From: Phaseolus vulgaris
Taxonomy: Eukaryota > Streptophyta > Magnoliopsida > Fabales > Fabaceae
Assembly: GCF_000499845.2 (NCBI RefSeq)
Contig: NC_023750.2
Span: 29,251,652 to 29,315,651, forward strand
Direction: 5' to 3'
DNA length: 64,000 nucleotides
The position numbers were made by a program, and so were the translations under genes. Position 1 is the stretch's first letter. Every line of letters starts with the position of its first letter. Positions 23,795 to 35,999 of this stretch are shown here, piece by piece. Under the pieces are notes generated by a model. That model saw only the letters and a list, made by a program, of their open reading frames with translations, had not been told where the DNA came from and searched no databases.

Positions 23795-24110
23795 GTTCTC
23801 ACTACTTAACTGACAGGAAAGTGGAGAGATTGGTACGTTAATTTATTTTTGTTCTCACTTAACTCGCAGGAGAGTGGAGAAATGGGTTACTTTTCTGTTT
23901 TAAACTAATATTTTTCTTTATTAAATAAGCGTTTTTTAATTTTAAAATTTTATTTTATTTGTTCTCATGGGCAGGTGAGTGGAGAAATTGGTTACTTTTA
24001 TGTTTTAAAAGTAATATTCTTCTTTATTAAATAAGCATTTTTTAATTTTAAAATTTTATTTTATTTGTTCTCACTTAATGGGCAGGAGAGTGGAGAGATT
24101 GATACGTTTT
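23795..24110. repeat. Four-copy repeat with GTTCTCAC and GAGTGGAGA blocks
   Basis: GTTCTCAY followed by GGCAGGAGAGTGGAGA-like blocks recurs at 23,795, 23,851, 23,961 and 24,067 (spacing 56, 110, 106). The last two units also share the TTTCTTTATTAAATAAGC filler. No coding. Confidence 0.7.
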
Positions 24111-25886
24111 ATTAGATGATAAGAGTGGAGAGAGAGGGGTGAAATGTGGGTTTATGCACGGTTACTTTCTTTAGGCAAAATAAATTATATATAAGAAAGC
24201 TATGAGAGAGGAAGAATATAGAAACATCTTAAAAACCATTGTCTGATGTTATTTGATATTCTTTCTACAGAGTCAAATTCAATTTTAGTATTCTTTCAAC
24301 AAATTCAATTTTGGTGCGTTTTCTTTCATATTTCTCAAGCACAAGAGGAAGAAGGAGATAGAGAAGAAGAAATCGAGAAGTTCCAAACTGTGATGCTCAG
24401 CGTGAGCAAACGCCTTCATTGTTGACCCTTCTAACATCTAAATGTAAGCGCACACAGTCTTCCTTGGCTGCCACTATGCCTCTCGCCTCCTCAAAATTCT
24501 AATTTTGAGATTCTGAAACAGTGTATTATTGTTCCTCTTCACATTTCATCATAGCCACTTCACCATGTATTCTGTCTCCTCAATGCTTCAAAAACTCTAA
24601 TTTTTAGATTCTGAAATGTGTATTGCTAATTTTCTTCATATTTTATCTCTTTTATTTATCTTATTTTGTTTTTCCTATTTCTTTAATATATACATTTTAT
24701 TATATTTTTTCCAATATTGATGTTTAGTTTATTTTATAAATTAATAACTTCAATTTCTTTACTCATTAAGAATCACATTATTAAAATAATATTACATTTG
24801 ATTTATTGTGATAAAAAAATATAATTATTTAATTATTTTAAACATATTTAATTAAATATATATATATATAAAGGGGATTCTCTTCTTTAATAGCTCTTAA
24901 CTTTTTCCCTATTTTATCCTTATATAAATATTTGATTATATTATGGACATTGTTGTCATTTCTTATTTTCTCTAATATATGTAATATATGTGGAGGAACA
25001 ATCTTAAATTGAAATAGAGGTTGGAGACGGTTTTGAATTAAAAAAGTGATTACTTTTCAAACAGTTGCATAGAAAGAAGAATGTTTCTTCAAATTTGAGA
25101 GGAAAAAAAATATTAGTGGAAATACTGGAGAAGATGAACGGTTTTGAATTGCAAAAGTGGTTAATGTGTGTGACATTCTTAGGAAATAAAATCTGTAAAG
25201 AATAAAACACTTAAAATAATGATCAATTACTCGCATTGGTTAAGCCAATTCACACAAAGTATAATAATTTTACATAATAATGATAATGTCATTTTTTATT
25301 TATAATATACTATCAATTTATATTGTTAAGATAAATGTACAAATAATAATATTATTTATTCAAATTTTAATATTAAACATAAATATATATAAATGAAAAA
25401 ATAAGAAATACGGATACACATGCGCTCAGGCGAGCCGATGTCCCACTAGTATATATAAAAAAATTTGTCAATAACTACTCAAAATTTTCAAAATTAATAA
25501 AAAAATGTTTTACACCAGTGTTTTAAGATTTGAGTTTTTTAACATTGTCAAAATATATTTATTTTTAGACACGCGCACATGGTTGTCATGTCACTAGCTA
25601 TATGATATATTTTATATTAATTTAAAATTATACCTAAATGATAGTCTAAAGCCTGAGCAAGAAAGTCTAGAAATGCTGATAAAAAAATTCTAAAAGTATT
25701 TTGTCAAACACTAACTATCTTCGTTGAAATTATGTACAACAAAGAAACTTGTGGACATACTTGGGTTTTCGAGCGGAGCACTTAATCGTAATAGCTTTAA
25801 TAGACAGGTTCATATATAATTTGGTTTGAGATGAATATGGATCCAATGATGTCGGTTAAGATATTGGGTGGTTTGCATGGAAAAAG

Positions 25887-25996
25887 ATAATTAAAGTAAA
25901 AATAATAAAAGAAATAATAGTTAAGCTTATATATATTTTTATAATTAAAGTAAAAATAATAAAAGAAATAATAGTTAAGCTTATATATATTTTTAT
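25887..25996. repeat. Exact 54-bp tandem duplication
   Basis: The unit beginning ATAATTAAAGTAAAAATAAT occurs twice with no difference (25,887 and 25,941), which indicates a recent duplication. Confidence 0.9.
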
Positions 25997-26026
25997 GAAA
26001 TTGGTGAAAAAATAGTGTGACATTGT

Positions 26027-26376
26027 CATTACAAGAAAATTATGAAATAGAAATTAATTTTAGAAATAAAAAATAATTAGTTGTTATACTGATTAAATTA
26101 AAAGACTATTTTAGAGACTAAAATAATTTTTGATTTCTAAAGTGGTATCTAATTAGCTACAAAGATTTTAACTACCAATTATTTAGATTCTAAATTTGGT
26201 AGTAAAAACATTGGTAACTAATTAGATACCAATTTAGAAACAATCTAACAATGATAGAAAATAATTTAGAAACCAAAAGTTTTGTAGTTTCTAAAATGGT
26301 TTCTAATTTAGTTACTATAACAACTAATTATTTTTGTCTCTAAAATTAGTTTCTATTTCATTATTTTCTTATAGTG
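26027..26376. mobile_element. CACTA-type fold-back MITE, copy 3, with TSD
   Basis: Termini CATTACAAGAAAAT and ATTTTCTTATAGTG flank a 350-bp fold-back interior like that of copies 1 and 2. The 3-bp flanks match (TGT at 26,024-26,026 and 26,377-26,379), the TSD length of CACTA elements. Confidence 0.8.
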
Positions 26377-26379
26377 TGT

Positions 26380-29300
26380 ACCCAAAAAATAAAGGTACAT
26401 GACGTTAACAGAATGTTCTACTATTGAAATTATACTGTTGTTGTTAAAATTATGTTGTTGTCGAGATTATATTTTTGTGGTTGAAATAATATTCTGTTGG
26501 ATGAAAATCGTTGAAGGAACGTCTATAAAAGAGGTTTAAAAGTACGTTTTTTCTAAATACTCTAGACTGAAACATATTTTATAGTTTGAATGCTCTCACT
26601 GACTTGATCGTTGGAGTGTGATCAACAGGTTGAGTCTCATTTGTCACAAAACAACAATTTCTCATCTCGGAACATCCAATGAAGACAAGTCAAAGTGGAG
26701 CTCATCATCCTGTCCAACCAAGATCAATCGGCAAGAACAAAACTAGCAAAAAAAAAACATTCATTTTTAATTTTATTGTTATGTATTGTGTTCTGAGCAC
26801 CAGAAGTTTACACTCTATATTAATTAAAAAAATACTTTTATATAAATTTTAATGAATTTTTAAAACACTTGATGAATTGCAACACTCTTAACTTTTTGTG
26901 TTATTATATATGTTTATCCCTCTTTCATAAGAGTTTAGGCACTTAGTATTAAAAAAATGGTAAGCTTAATTTCTAACATACAATTAAAAAAATACATTCA
27001 ATTGGCTAAAGATGAAAATTTTTAAAAAAAAAATCAAGGCTTAAACTAGAATCGTAATGCTATTATCCTATATCATAAGAGATTTTTTTTTCACAAAGAG
27101 CCTTTAATCGCAAATAGTAAAAATTTATAACAAGAATGGAATGAGATAAAAAAATCAAACTTATAAGTCAAAAAATTTAATAAAAAACTACATAATAATC
27201 AATTCATTAAATTCTAGTCAATAAACTCGCAACCCTATATGTTTTGAAGTGATAAACTAATTTATTAGATGAAAAGTATTTAATAAAATCAGTTGATAAA
27301 TATAAACTAATGTAACAACATTAATTTTACTATATAAATAAAAAACTGTATTTTTTAGAGAAAAAAAATTATCGTGACATTATAATTTTATATTTTTAAA
27401 AATAATTAAATTTTCATTGAACTTCTTTCATTTAAATTTTCATACCTACTTTTTTTTATTGGGAAAACTCATTTATCTAAACTAAATATTAATTAAATTA
27501 AACTTTTATTTATTTTTCAAAAACTTATTTTATAATTTAAACTATATAAAAAAAATCACATAAAATAGTATAATAATTCGAATAAACATTTAACATGTTA
27601 AATGTTGAAATCGCTTAGAAACATTCAAGGTATAGTATATAAAACATATAAAAATTAAAAATTAAAAAACTATGAGTGAAAATATCCTTAAATTAAATGC
27701 TTTGAAATACTTTTATATTAATGAAACTAATTTATAAATTAATAACTACCTTATTAACATTAATATACACATATTTTAGATCTCTACCATAAACATAAAC
27801 ACAAATATAATCATATAATTCCTTTTACTTTTTTTTATCCTCCATGAATGATGAATCACATGCGAAATTTCCAGTGTAACCAATAATTGATTTGTACTCG
27901 TACGACTCTGGATTTTCCAAATTTTGTAACCAAACCCTAATTGACTCGAGAAATTTAAATGAGGCGTGTCACATTTTCCATATCGTAAGCGTCACGGATT
28001 CTTAGTTATCAACTTACACGTACGACATAGGTCCCACCCAAGCATGTCGGTTTCAGGTACACGGCCGTACTACGGAACCGTACACTTCCTCTTAGGTTTA
28101 TGCTTCTTGTAAAAAAAAAAACTTGTTTTCGATGTTATTGTTATTTGAAATTTAAAACCGACCCAATCAAAGTCACATGTGACTTTTGGCAGTGGGAAAG
28201 GGAAAAGGGAACCTGCATGAAAGGTGGAGCCAAAGCTGTATTGGTTAGGTTGGCGTTTGAATCCGCAAGCAGTTCATTGGTTCAACGTTCGGTTTCCCTC
28301 TTTTAATATTTTGGTTTGGATAATGACTTGTGTTATTTATATCATACACCAATGTTGAATTTAGTAGTGTTTGAAAATGAATGTGGTTTGAACTCTTCTT
28401 TAGAAAAATAATGTAGAAGACATTTTTATAACTTGTTGGTTTTAATGGACAGTGATTGGTAAAAAATCTTACAAGATTTTTAGTGTTGGATGGACTTTCA
28501 ATATTTAATTATTATTGCATCAGTTATGCTATCTGGAATACGTGGATAATTGATTGAATTGTTTATTTTTAGGTTAAATATGTTTTTTTTATATTTTTAT
28601 TTAATTTTTTTTTATTTTAATCTAAACTTTAATATTCTGGATAATTATATTAAGAAAATTATTAAAATAAGTAGTTATTAGTTTTTTTATGTGATAAATA
28701 AATTTTTAATATAAATTAAAATATTTCATCCTAATTTATTATTAACGTAAATATTATAATATAAGTTGAAAATTCATTTATAATGTAAAAGAAAAAATTG
28801 ATAAAAACTTATTCCAATAATTTTTCTTACTTTAGACTAAAGATAAAAAATCAATTTTATATTATAATACAAATTTAACTTTTATTTTTTAATTTAATAA
28901 AGGTTTTGAGTTTAAACTCTAAATATACAGTTAAATAGTTGGAAGCAAAGTTTTTAGTAAACTACAATCATTCTTTTGTTTGATGCATTTACTTTAAATT
29001 TATAATTAATGTCGATCCAACTTATTTCTTTCAAAAATTAGAATTGGTCATATTATTTCATGACCTTTAAGTTTTATAGAATGAATTATACATTTTCATG
29101 AGGAAAAACTAGAATCAAATGAAAATTTTAAATCTTATTCTAACACTCAAAAGTAAGATTATCAAAATAAATTGTAATAGAAAATACAAGAATAAATATA
29201 TATTATGGAGATGATATTATATATATATATATATAACTTTTACTTTTAGAATTAAAGATATAAATAATGATACAATAATTATTTTTAATGTTTTTTTATA

Positions 29301-29464
29301 ATTAATATTATATTAAAAATATCAGAAGATTGATCGAGTTGCGAAACTTTATTTTTAAATGATTATTAACTTATTTGTTGATAATAATTTGTTTTTATAA
29401 AATATTTAAATTATATTTCGAATATATTAGATATAAGAAATACATAATTTTCAAGTCTTTTTTT
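26380..29464. other. AT-rich intergenic DNA with one less AT-rich patch
   Basis: No gene seen. The patch 27,840-28,310 is more balanced in composition and looks single-copy. It holds a 68-codon frame (28,100-28,306) with no recognised motif. It may be a remnant of a gene or promoter, but nothing supports a call. A TA run lies at 29,218-29,236. Confidence 0.45.
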
Positions 29465-29545
29465 ATAAAAATGTTTTCATGTTAGGCATCATTATACAAC
29501 TTATATCTTAGTTAGGTTGACACTAACAACAAAACATTTAGTTAA
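29465..29545 (-). mobile_element. Short LINE 3'-end fragment
   Basis: A T-rich lead followed by ATGTTAGGCATCATTATACA and TCTTAGTTAGGTTGACAC. This is a diverged copy of the 3' tails of the LINEs at 33,345-33,420 and 36,990-37,060. It is extremely 5'-truncated. Confidence 0.6.
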
Positions 29546-30789
29546 GTAGGTAAATGATTTTTTTTTTTAGTTTAGATCTTTTTATTTTATAATTAAGGAT
29601 GAAAGAATTTTAATAAGCTCTATAAATTATCGAGATATGCAAAAACAAATAATTGAGGGTGAAGACTCATTAATTTCCATAATACAAAAGTGTTTAATAA
29701 AAATTTATTTTAATATCAAAATTAAGTTAGTAATTTCAAAATTTGATATTTTAAACTTTTATTTTAATCAACAATGAATAAATTGAATATATTTGAACAT
29801 TTGAAGAATATTCTAACCCATTTACTTCAGTTAAAAATGGTAATAAACCACACACTAATTTTTACTGCGGAAAGTAGTTGCACCTTTCATATTGGCAAGT
29901 TAAATTGGGGACTTGATGATCATCATTGGACATCCAGAAGCTTTTGCAAAGAAGATAAGAACATTGTTAAACTTCTTCAAATATTTCTCCATGTTGACAA
30001 GACATACCATAAATTTAATTGTTTCAATTATCTTGGCTTGAACAAATTCCGTTTTCAATGGATAAATCTTGGATATACATGCCTAGAAATATACCTAATA
30101 TATGGAAGGATTGAAAAAATTTTCATTTGCTAATAATGGTATCAAGGGGAAGATAATATGTCTATGTAAAAAATGCAACTTTAACAACTGACAATGTCAT
30201 GAAGTACTGTATAAGCACTTGATTGTTAAACATTTTCCAAAAGGATATATAGTATGACTTCAACATTGAGAGAGAATATGAGTAAATGCGACATATGAAA
30301 CATGTGTAATGTCACAAGAAGATATTGAAAGAATTCCTGCTAATAATCCAATGTGTGACATGGTTAATGATGCATTTGTGTATCATCGATATAGCAATGA
30401 CATGGTGGATGATAGGGAAACGGGTCTAGAGTCAAGCCATACTATGAATGATGATATTGGAAATATTTTTTAGTTAATGCAATATGGTTAAGAGGGTAAG
30501 GGTGTGATAAATATTCTAAACTTTCCTTTTTGATCAAGTTGCATCACATCAAATGTCTATTGATTAGCATAATTTTACTCACACTTAGAACATTTAATCA
30601 GAGTTGTATTAAACTAAAATCATGTATAAAATCTACTTTTTAAATAGGATTCATCTAATTGGCTTTATTTGAGCCCCAACTATTATTTATGCTAATCTTA
30701 TATTTTAGTCACAATAGATGGTCTAATATTTCAAAGTAAACAGTTTAGTAGACAGTCTGGATCGTATACGTACTTGTCAAACCAGATGT
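29546..30789 (+). other. AT-rich DNA with possible CACTA transposase scraps
   Basis: A 119-codon frame at 29,774-30,133 has no motif I recognise. A 53-codon frame at 30,315-30,474 contains DMVNDAFVYHRYSNDM, faintly like the N-terminal region of En/Spm TNP2-type transposases. No continuous gene. Confidence 0.3.
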
Positions 30790-31730
30790 TCTTGCGATGT
30801 TTCTTCTACTATCATTTATAGAAAGCATGAGGACTAAGGCATGTAGTTTTTGCGCAAGCTAAATGACCAATACAACAACATCAAAATCCACAGTCTCCTT
30901 ATGGATCCAATTCCTCCAATAACCAAGATTTTCTTAATTGTTGTCCAACAAGAATGAAAAATGGTTAACAATGTGTTTATAGCCCGTATCAAAACTGTGA
31001 ACTTGCATCTTAATACTAATCAAGTTTCTCAAGTCTTCTCTCATTTGGGCGTAATACACACACCAAAAGTGTTTGGTAGTGCAAGCATGATTTCCATTCC
31101 AATTAGGATAGTAAAAAAGTTAAGAAGGGTTACAACAAGAATATTTGCGTTCCATACGGAAAGTCAAATCACACTATTGAGGTGTGTTACCGAAACATGG
31201 CTACTTTCCAGGACTTATCATCAGTCAACGTGATTAAGGCGATTATACCAATATCATACGTTGATCAATCTTTTACAACAAAACAATATCGTTGGCTAGT
31301 TTAAAGTGAATCAGATAAGGTTTATATCCAATCACTCTATTCAACAAAACTAGCTAAGTAATTTTTTCCATTAATAAGATTAATTCATTTAAAGATAATT
31401 GGATAATTGATTTAGGAGCTACTGATCATCTGTGTGCCTTTTTATGCGCATCACAACTTATAAAACTATAAAACCTATTTTTGTTAAGCTTCCCACTAAA
31501 CAACATGTTTATGCTACTCATTCTGGAACATTAAAATTCATGTTATTTTTATCTCATTAATGTTCTACATATACTTAATTTCTTTTAATCTCATTTCTAT
31601 ATCAAAATTAACTTCTTCTTTGGATTGTCAATTGATTTTAACCCAAAAGAAAGGATATGTATAGTTGATGTGATTGATAACCTGTACATTCTTAATAACA
31701 CAATGTTCAAACCATACAATAAATTATCTT
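30790..31730 (+). pseudogene. Ty1/copia gag-protease relic
   Basis: Conceptual frames give copia signatures separated by many stops. A gag piece reads LNDQYNNIKIHSLLMDPIPP (near 30,855-30,925). A protease piece reads WIIDLGATDHLC (near 31,390-31,435), with the active-site Asp kept and Ser replaced by Leu before the Gly. GAG-preIN-like scraps follow to about 31,720 (GYV, LYIL). A 90-codon frame at 30,961-31,233 lies between them without clear motif. No LTRs are visible. An old, truncated copia copy. Confidence 0.65.
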
Positions 31731-32500
31731 AACAGTAAAATTTTAAGATTTTTTATGTGATTTGTTATTTAAAAATTAATATAATAATCATGTAACAAGT
31801 TTAAGACTAATAGAAATAGAAAGAATTTTTCTAAAATTATTTTAAACTAGTTATAAAAATAAATAAAAAATTCATGTAATAACATATTATTGGTAAATCT
31901 AGAGTGTAAGTTTAACTTGAGATATCAAATTCATAGTGATATTTAATATGATAATCGTTATAAAAAAACAAAAATAATTTTATGTATAGGGTTGATGACC
32001 CAATTTAAATACCTTAAGGTATAGTTATGCACATTTAAATTCTCCCACTTTGTCAAGTAAATGACTCCATTTTGCAAGTTTTATAGTCCACAGTTCATGT
32101 AAGAAAGTACTAAATAATGTTTGAGTGTTATTTTAGTGCAAGAGACTCATAGAAACACGAAATCAAACATGCATGGATGAAAATTATTCACTAAGGCTCC
32201 ATTTGAATGAATGCTTTTTAAATTTTAAGTTTGAACGATTTTAAAAATTAAAATATGATTTTAATTTTATAATTTTTCTTTTGAATTTTTGCAAATGGAC
32301 CACAATACATGTATATGCTATATTATATATCTTGTTTAAATTATTAGTGTATGGGTGATATAAACAGTTAGAATCGTATTTGATACACTGTACACGTGAC
32401 AAAGACAAAGTTAGGGAGAGTTATGTTTCTTTTTAGTAATTTTTTTCATGTAATTATATACATTATTTTGGAAAACATAGGTATAAATGCAGTAAAAGAA
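31731..32500. other. AT-rich intergenic DNA
   Basis: Nothing recognisable on either strand. Confidence 0.45.
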
Positions 32501-32568
32501 AATTATTAAATATAAATTATTTTTAAAAACTAAAAATTATTAAATATAAATTATTTTTAAAAACTAAA
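32501..32568. repeat. 34-bp tandem duplication
   Basis: AATTATTAAATATAAATTAT with its TTTTAAAAACTAA continuation occurs at 32,501 and 32,535, identical. Confidence 0.85.
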
Positions 32569-32591
32569 AATTATTAATTAAATTAGATACT

Positions 32592-32971
32592 CACTTCAAG
32601 AAAAACATGAAATAGAAACCAATTTTAAAGACAAAAATAATTAGTTATTACAGTAACTTAATTAGAGATATTTTAGAAACTAAAATAAAAATGGTTTCTA
32701 AATTATTTTATATTATTGTTAAATAGTTTCTAAATTGATATATAATTAGCTATCAAGGTTTTAACTACCAATTATTTTGTTTCTAAATTTGGTAGCAAAA
32801 ACCTTAGTTTCTAATTTGATACCAATTTAGAAATCATTTAACAATAATAGAAATTAATTTAGAAACCAAAAAAAAATTTAGTTTCTAAAATGGTCTCTAA
32901 TTTAGTTACTATAACAACTAATTATTTTTTTCTCTAAAAATTGCTTTTTATTTCATAATGTCCTTGTAGTG
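32592..32971. mobile_element. CACTA-type fold-back MITE, copy 4
   Basis: CACTTCAAGAAAAACATGAA at the left and TCCTTGTAGTG at the right enclose the family fold-back interior, 380 bp. The 3-bp flanks (ACT and ATC) do not match. Confidence 0.75.
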
Positions 32972-33296
32972 ATCATTTTAAAGACTAAACAAATTATTAG
33001 TATTTAAAGTATTTTTAATTATTAACGAAATTTATTAACTAATTTCTAAATTTGTATTTAATTAGATATCAAGGTTTTAACTACCAACTTTAGATTTTGA
33101 AGTATTAATAAATAAAATCTTGGTAGCTAATTAGATATCAATTTAGAAACTAATTTATTAGTTTTGATAATAATAAAAGTCACTTCAAATATTAATATTT
33201 TTTTAACTTTTAAATAGTATCTAATTTAATAGTGATTAATTATTTTTGGTTTTTAAAATTGATTTTTATTTAATAATTTTTTTAGTAGTAATAATT
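32972..33296. mobile_element. CACTA-type fold-back MITE, copy 5, left end lost
   Basis: It shares the interior motifs of copy 4 (TTAGATATCAATTTAGAAAC and its inverse) and ends TTTTTTTAGTAG, but begins without the CACTA terminus directly after copy 4. Probably a truncated neighbour inserted or duplicated in tandem. Confidence 0.55.
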
Positions 33297-33512
33297 GAAT
33301 ATGAATAATATATAGATGTTGGTGTGTATCCTTTTTTTTTTTCTTTTTTTTTATAAGTTTTCGTGTTAGGCATCACTATGCAACTTGACATCTCAGTTAA
33401 GCTGACACCTCAAGAAACAACAATCATCTGCCATCACATGAAAAAATATTATTAAAAAAAAGAAAAAAGAAAGAACATGCAAAATATAGGGGACTAGACC
33501 AAAACCCATATG

Positions 33513-33765
33513 TTAAAACAAACGATACATAGGTAGATTATACCTATTCATAAAGAATTCTAAGAACAGACTAGCTGGGAGTCTATTATACCAATGAAAA
33601 GATTCTCTATGAATAAATCCTAAATTAGCCAACTTATCAGCACACGCATTCCCTTCACGAAAAATATAAGTTACCCTAAACCTGATTGTCCCACAAAAAT
33701 TAAGACAAGTATTCCATCGATTCTGAAGCATCCACGGAACATTAGTCCTAGCAGCAAACATCCTC
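33513..33765 (-). pseudogene. LINE RNase H C-terminal fragment
   Basis: The minus frame reads ARTNVPWMLQNRW and YIFREGNACADKLANLGF, the end of a plant LINE RNase H domain. It is almost the same sequence as the plus-strand copy at 36,650-36,890. It lacks the RT and the start of RNase H because of the internal deletion. Confidence 0.85.
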
Positions 33766-34850
33766 AAGAGGAGGCATATCTGCAAAAACATCCTCCCCTC
33801 CACCTGTTTCATCAACTTTCAACTTATCAATGAGGCCTTCTACGAGTTTTGTCTTTGGATCTTTTTTCCTATATTCTTTACGTTGTTTAGGAATCACGAT
33901 CCTCCCTTGGTCCCGTTCATCAGAAGATGCCTTCTGAGAAGGTTTATGTTGAGGCCCAAGAACACGACCCTGGTCATGGATCGCCCGACACTGAGCAAGC
34001 TCGTGCCCAATCATCTTACAATGAGAGCAAAAGGAGGGAGCCATTCATATTCCACACCAGCTACAAAAGCAAAGTCTGGACGTTCAACCAAAAGTTGATC
34101 GGAGAGAGGGGACAGAAGATCAATATCCACCAACACTCTAGCAAACATACCCCTATTCTTTCTCATAGTATGCTCATCCAAAGACAAAGGAGTACCAAGG
34201 CCTCTAACGATGGAATATATTGTATTTGGTTTCCAATACTCCAAAGGCAAATGGTAGATTCTAACCCATGTCTGAGTTTTGGTTTTCTTCATGGTAGCTG
34301 GGACAAGTCTTTTGTCCAGGCAAACAATCTCAATAAACCAGGAGATAACTTGAGGGAACCCATTCCGAGGGCCCATCTCATGTCTTCTATAGAAGCGAAC
34401 TCAAACTCATAGAAACCCTTTCCAAGAGGAATTGCTTTCCATGGTCCAAGAGCTTTCCACACCGACTGCAACTTTTTAGTTAAATCCAGGCGTGTAAGAG
34501 GTTTATCCCCTTAGATAGAATAACCCGACCATGGAGATGGGTTTTGCAATCCTCAAGACCAGCCAAGTAATCTGCCTCATCAATCTGGACAGCAATTATG
34601 TCACCCTTAATACAAGGGGTAGGTAGTTGGGACAAAGGAATGTCACATGTATTTCCCAAAGCCTGAGCAAAAGTCTTCCTTTGACCGAACATGGAATATA
34701 CTTTATTATCAGGACAGACTTTTCGATCGATCAAACAAGTCCATGGAATGAGGAAACCCGCAGAGCCCTCCGCCATTTTAAAGGCTAACAAGTCCGAACC
34801 TGTAGTAGGAAACCCTAAAACCCCCAAATCTTCAATTTAGGGTTTCAGTT
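33748..34850 (-). pseudogene. LINE ORF1 (DUF4283-type with zinc knuckle), frameshifted
   Basis: Overlapping minus-strand frames together make a plant LINE ORF1. An N-terminal part (about 34,480-34,827) is followed by the DUF4283 segment GPWKAIPLGKGFYEFEFAS and WVRIYHLPLEYW, the ARVLVDIDLLSPLSDQLLV stretch, and a CCHC knuckle CSHCKMIGHELAQC near 34,000. A charged tail ends at 33,748. At least two frameshifts (near 34,470 and 34,310) separate the pieces. ORF1 proteins bind element RNA. The frame stops at the deletion junction, before the RNase H remnant. Confidence 0.85.
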
Positions 34851-35343
34851 TCGTTAATTTACGTAACCTAGACCTGCTGCTATTAGGTTCGTCGCGTCTT
34901 TCTCGCAGCTAGACGACGACCACTGGTTTCACGGCCAACTTCCCAGTGGTGGAGGCGTCGTTGGAGGCTGCGACTGCTGCTGCACCGCGGCGGCGACTAC
35001 TGGCCTAGCGTTGGAGGAACCAGGCGTCGCAGAGAGTTGCGACGGCGGCGCTGGCCAAACGCTAACCTAGGGATGCTTCGTTGCGTGCGTCTTCTCTGAA
35101 CGAGTGCGGCGGGGGCAATCGAGCAGAGCAGGTCGCGCGGTGGTAGCAATTGGACAGAGGACGTCGCGTGGTGGTAGTGGTTCGTGCGGTGGTCGCGGAG
35201 TGCAGGTCTACGGTGGTAGCAGATTGCAAGTCGACGGTGGTCGCGGTGGTGCCGTTGGGTGGTGTGGAATTAGGGTTCCATATTCCCAAATTTAATTTTC
35301 CCAATTCTTTCCGCTAGGAAACAATCCCATTGGTGTGTATCCT

Positions 35344-35550
35344 CTTGACTACTAGTATAGTTCTTGTGTAAGAACTACTAGTATAGTTCTTATGTATTCT
35401 TAGAGTGTTACATTAGTGGTACCATAAGGTGGTATCCTAGATAAGATATATGGATAATGAGTATTCTTATGTTTCTACTATTAGTTCTTGTACTCATACA
35501 AGTAGTAGTTCTTGTAGAACATGATAAGTGCACCACCTGTCACAACCAAT
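35344..35550. repeat. Fold-back sequence with AGTTCTTGTGTAAGAACT hairpins
   Basis: AGTTCTT-GTGT-AAGAACT forms a perfect 7-bp stem inside a longer near-palindrome TACTAGTA...TACTAGTA. A second hairpin, CTTGTACTCATACAAG, follows near 35,490. Possibly a small fold-back element; no clear ends. Confidence 0.45.
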
Positions 35551-35988
35551 GCATTGTATAAATATTATAAAAGTAAATTAAATATAAAATTGTTGTCAAT
35601 TTTTTAGAGTTATATTCTTTATAACAAAAGACATTTTTTTTCTTCTCATATCTCATAAATTATTCTTCAATAGCTACTACTTCTATCTTAAAAATAATAA
35701 ACTATTCTTCAATAGTTACTACTTTTTTAAAAATATATAATTAATAATTAGTTTTTAACAAATTAATTAACTTAAAAAGAAACTAATAAATTCTAGAGAA
35801 ATTTATGATGGAGTATATCATATTCAAATTCTCCAACTTAAAAGAAAAATTTATTATATAAAAAAAAGCATGAATTCAAAGTAAAATTAAAATAATATTA
35901 AATATAAAATATAAATTGTTAAAGTTTCTTGAAATTACCCATAATGAAGCTAAATTAAATGTGTTTTAAAACAATAACATGGCACTAT
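35551..35988. other. AT-rich intergenic DNA
   Basis: Nothing recognisable. A 25-bp CTATTCTTCAATAGYTACTACT-like phrase is repeated near 35,660 and 35,700. Confidence 0.4.
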
Positions 35989-35999
35989 AACAATATAAA

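Larger units (their letters stand above)
23549..25449 (+). mobile_element. Helitron-like element (candidate)
   Basis: The right end reads GCTCAGGCGAGC, a 4-bp stem hairpin (25,424-25,435), then CGATGTCCCA and CTAG followed by T at 25,450, as expected of a Helitron 3' terminus. A possible 5' end, CTATATATAAAGGGGATTC, occurs at 23,549, and a similar TATATAAAGGGGATTC occurs again at 24,863, so a shorter element (about 24,860-25,449) may lie inside a longer one. The expected 5' TC is not evident. There is no Rep/helicase coding, so it would be non-autonomous. The segment 24,170-24,560 has a TATA box and a leader-like, less AT-rich character and could be captured host DNA (inference). Confidence 0.5.
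33333..35329 (-). mobile_element. Internally deleted LINE with 14-bp TSD
   Basis: A minus-strand non-LTR retrotransposon is flanked by the perfect 14-bp TSD TTGGTGTGTATCCT (33,319-33,332 and 35,330-35,343), with a poly-T run (poly-A on its own strand) at the left. It contains a GC-rich 5' UTR (34,830-35,300), ORF1, then jumps directly to the RNase H end and 3' UTR. Endonuclease and reverse transcriptase are absent. At the junction (33,745-33,800) GAGGATGTTT occurs twice, which suggests deletion between short repeats. Confidence 0.9.

Noticed and set aside
28100..28306. A 68-residue protein in a less AT-rich patch
   Set aside because: No recognisable motif, weak start context after an A run, and no conserved neighbour.
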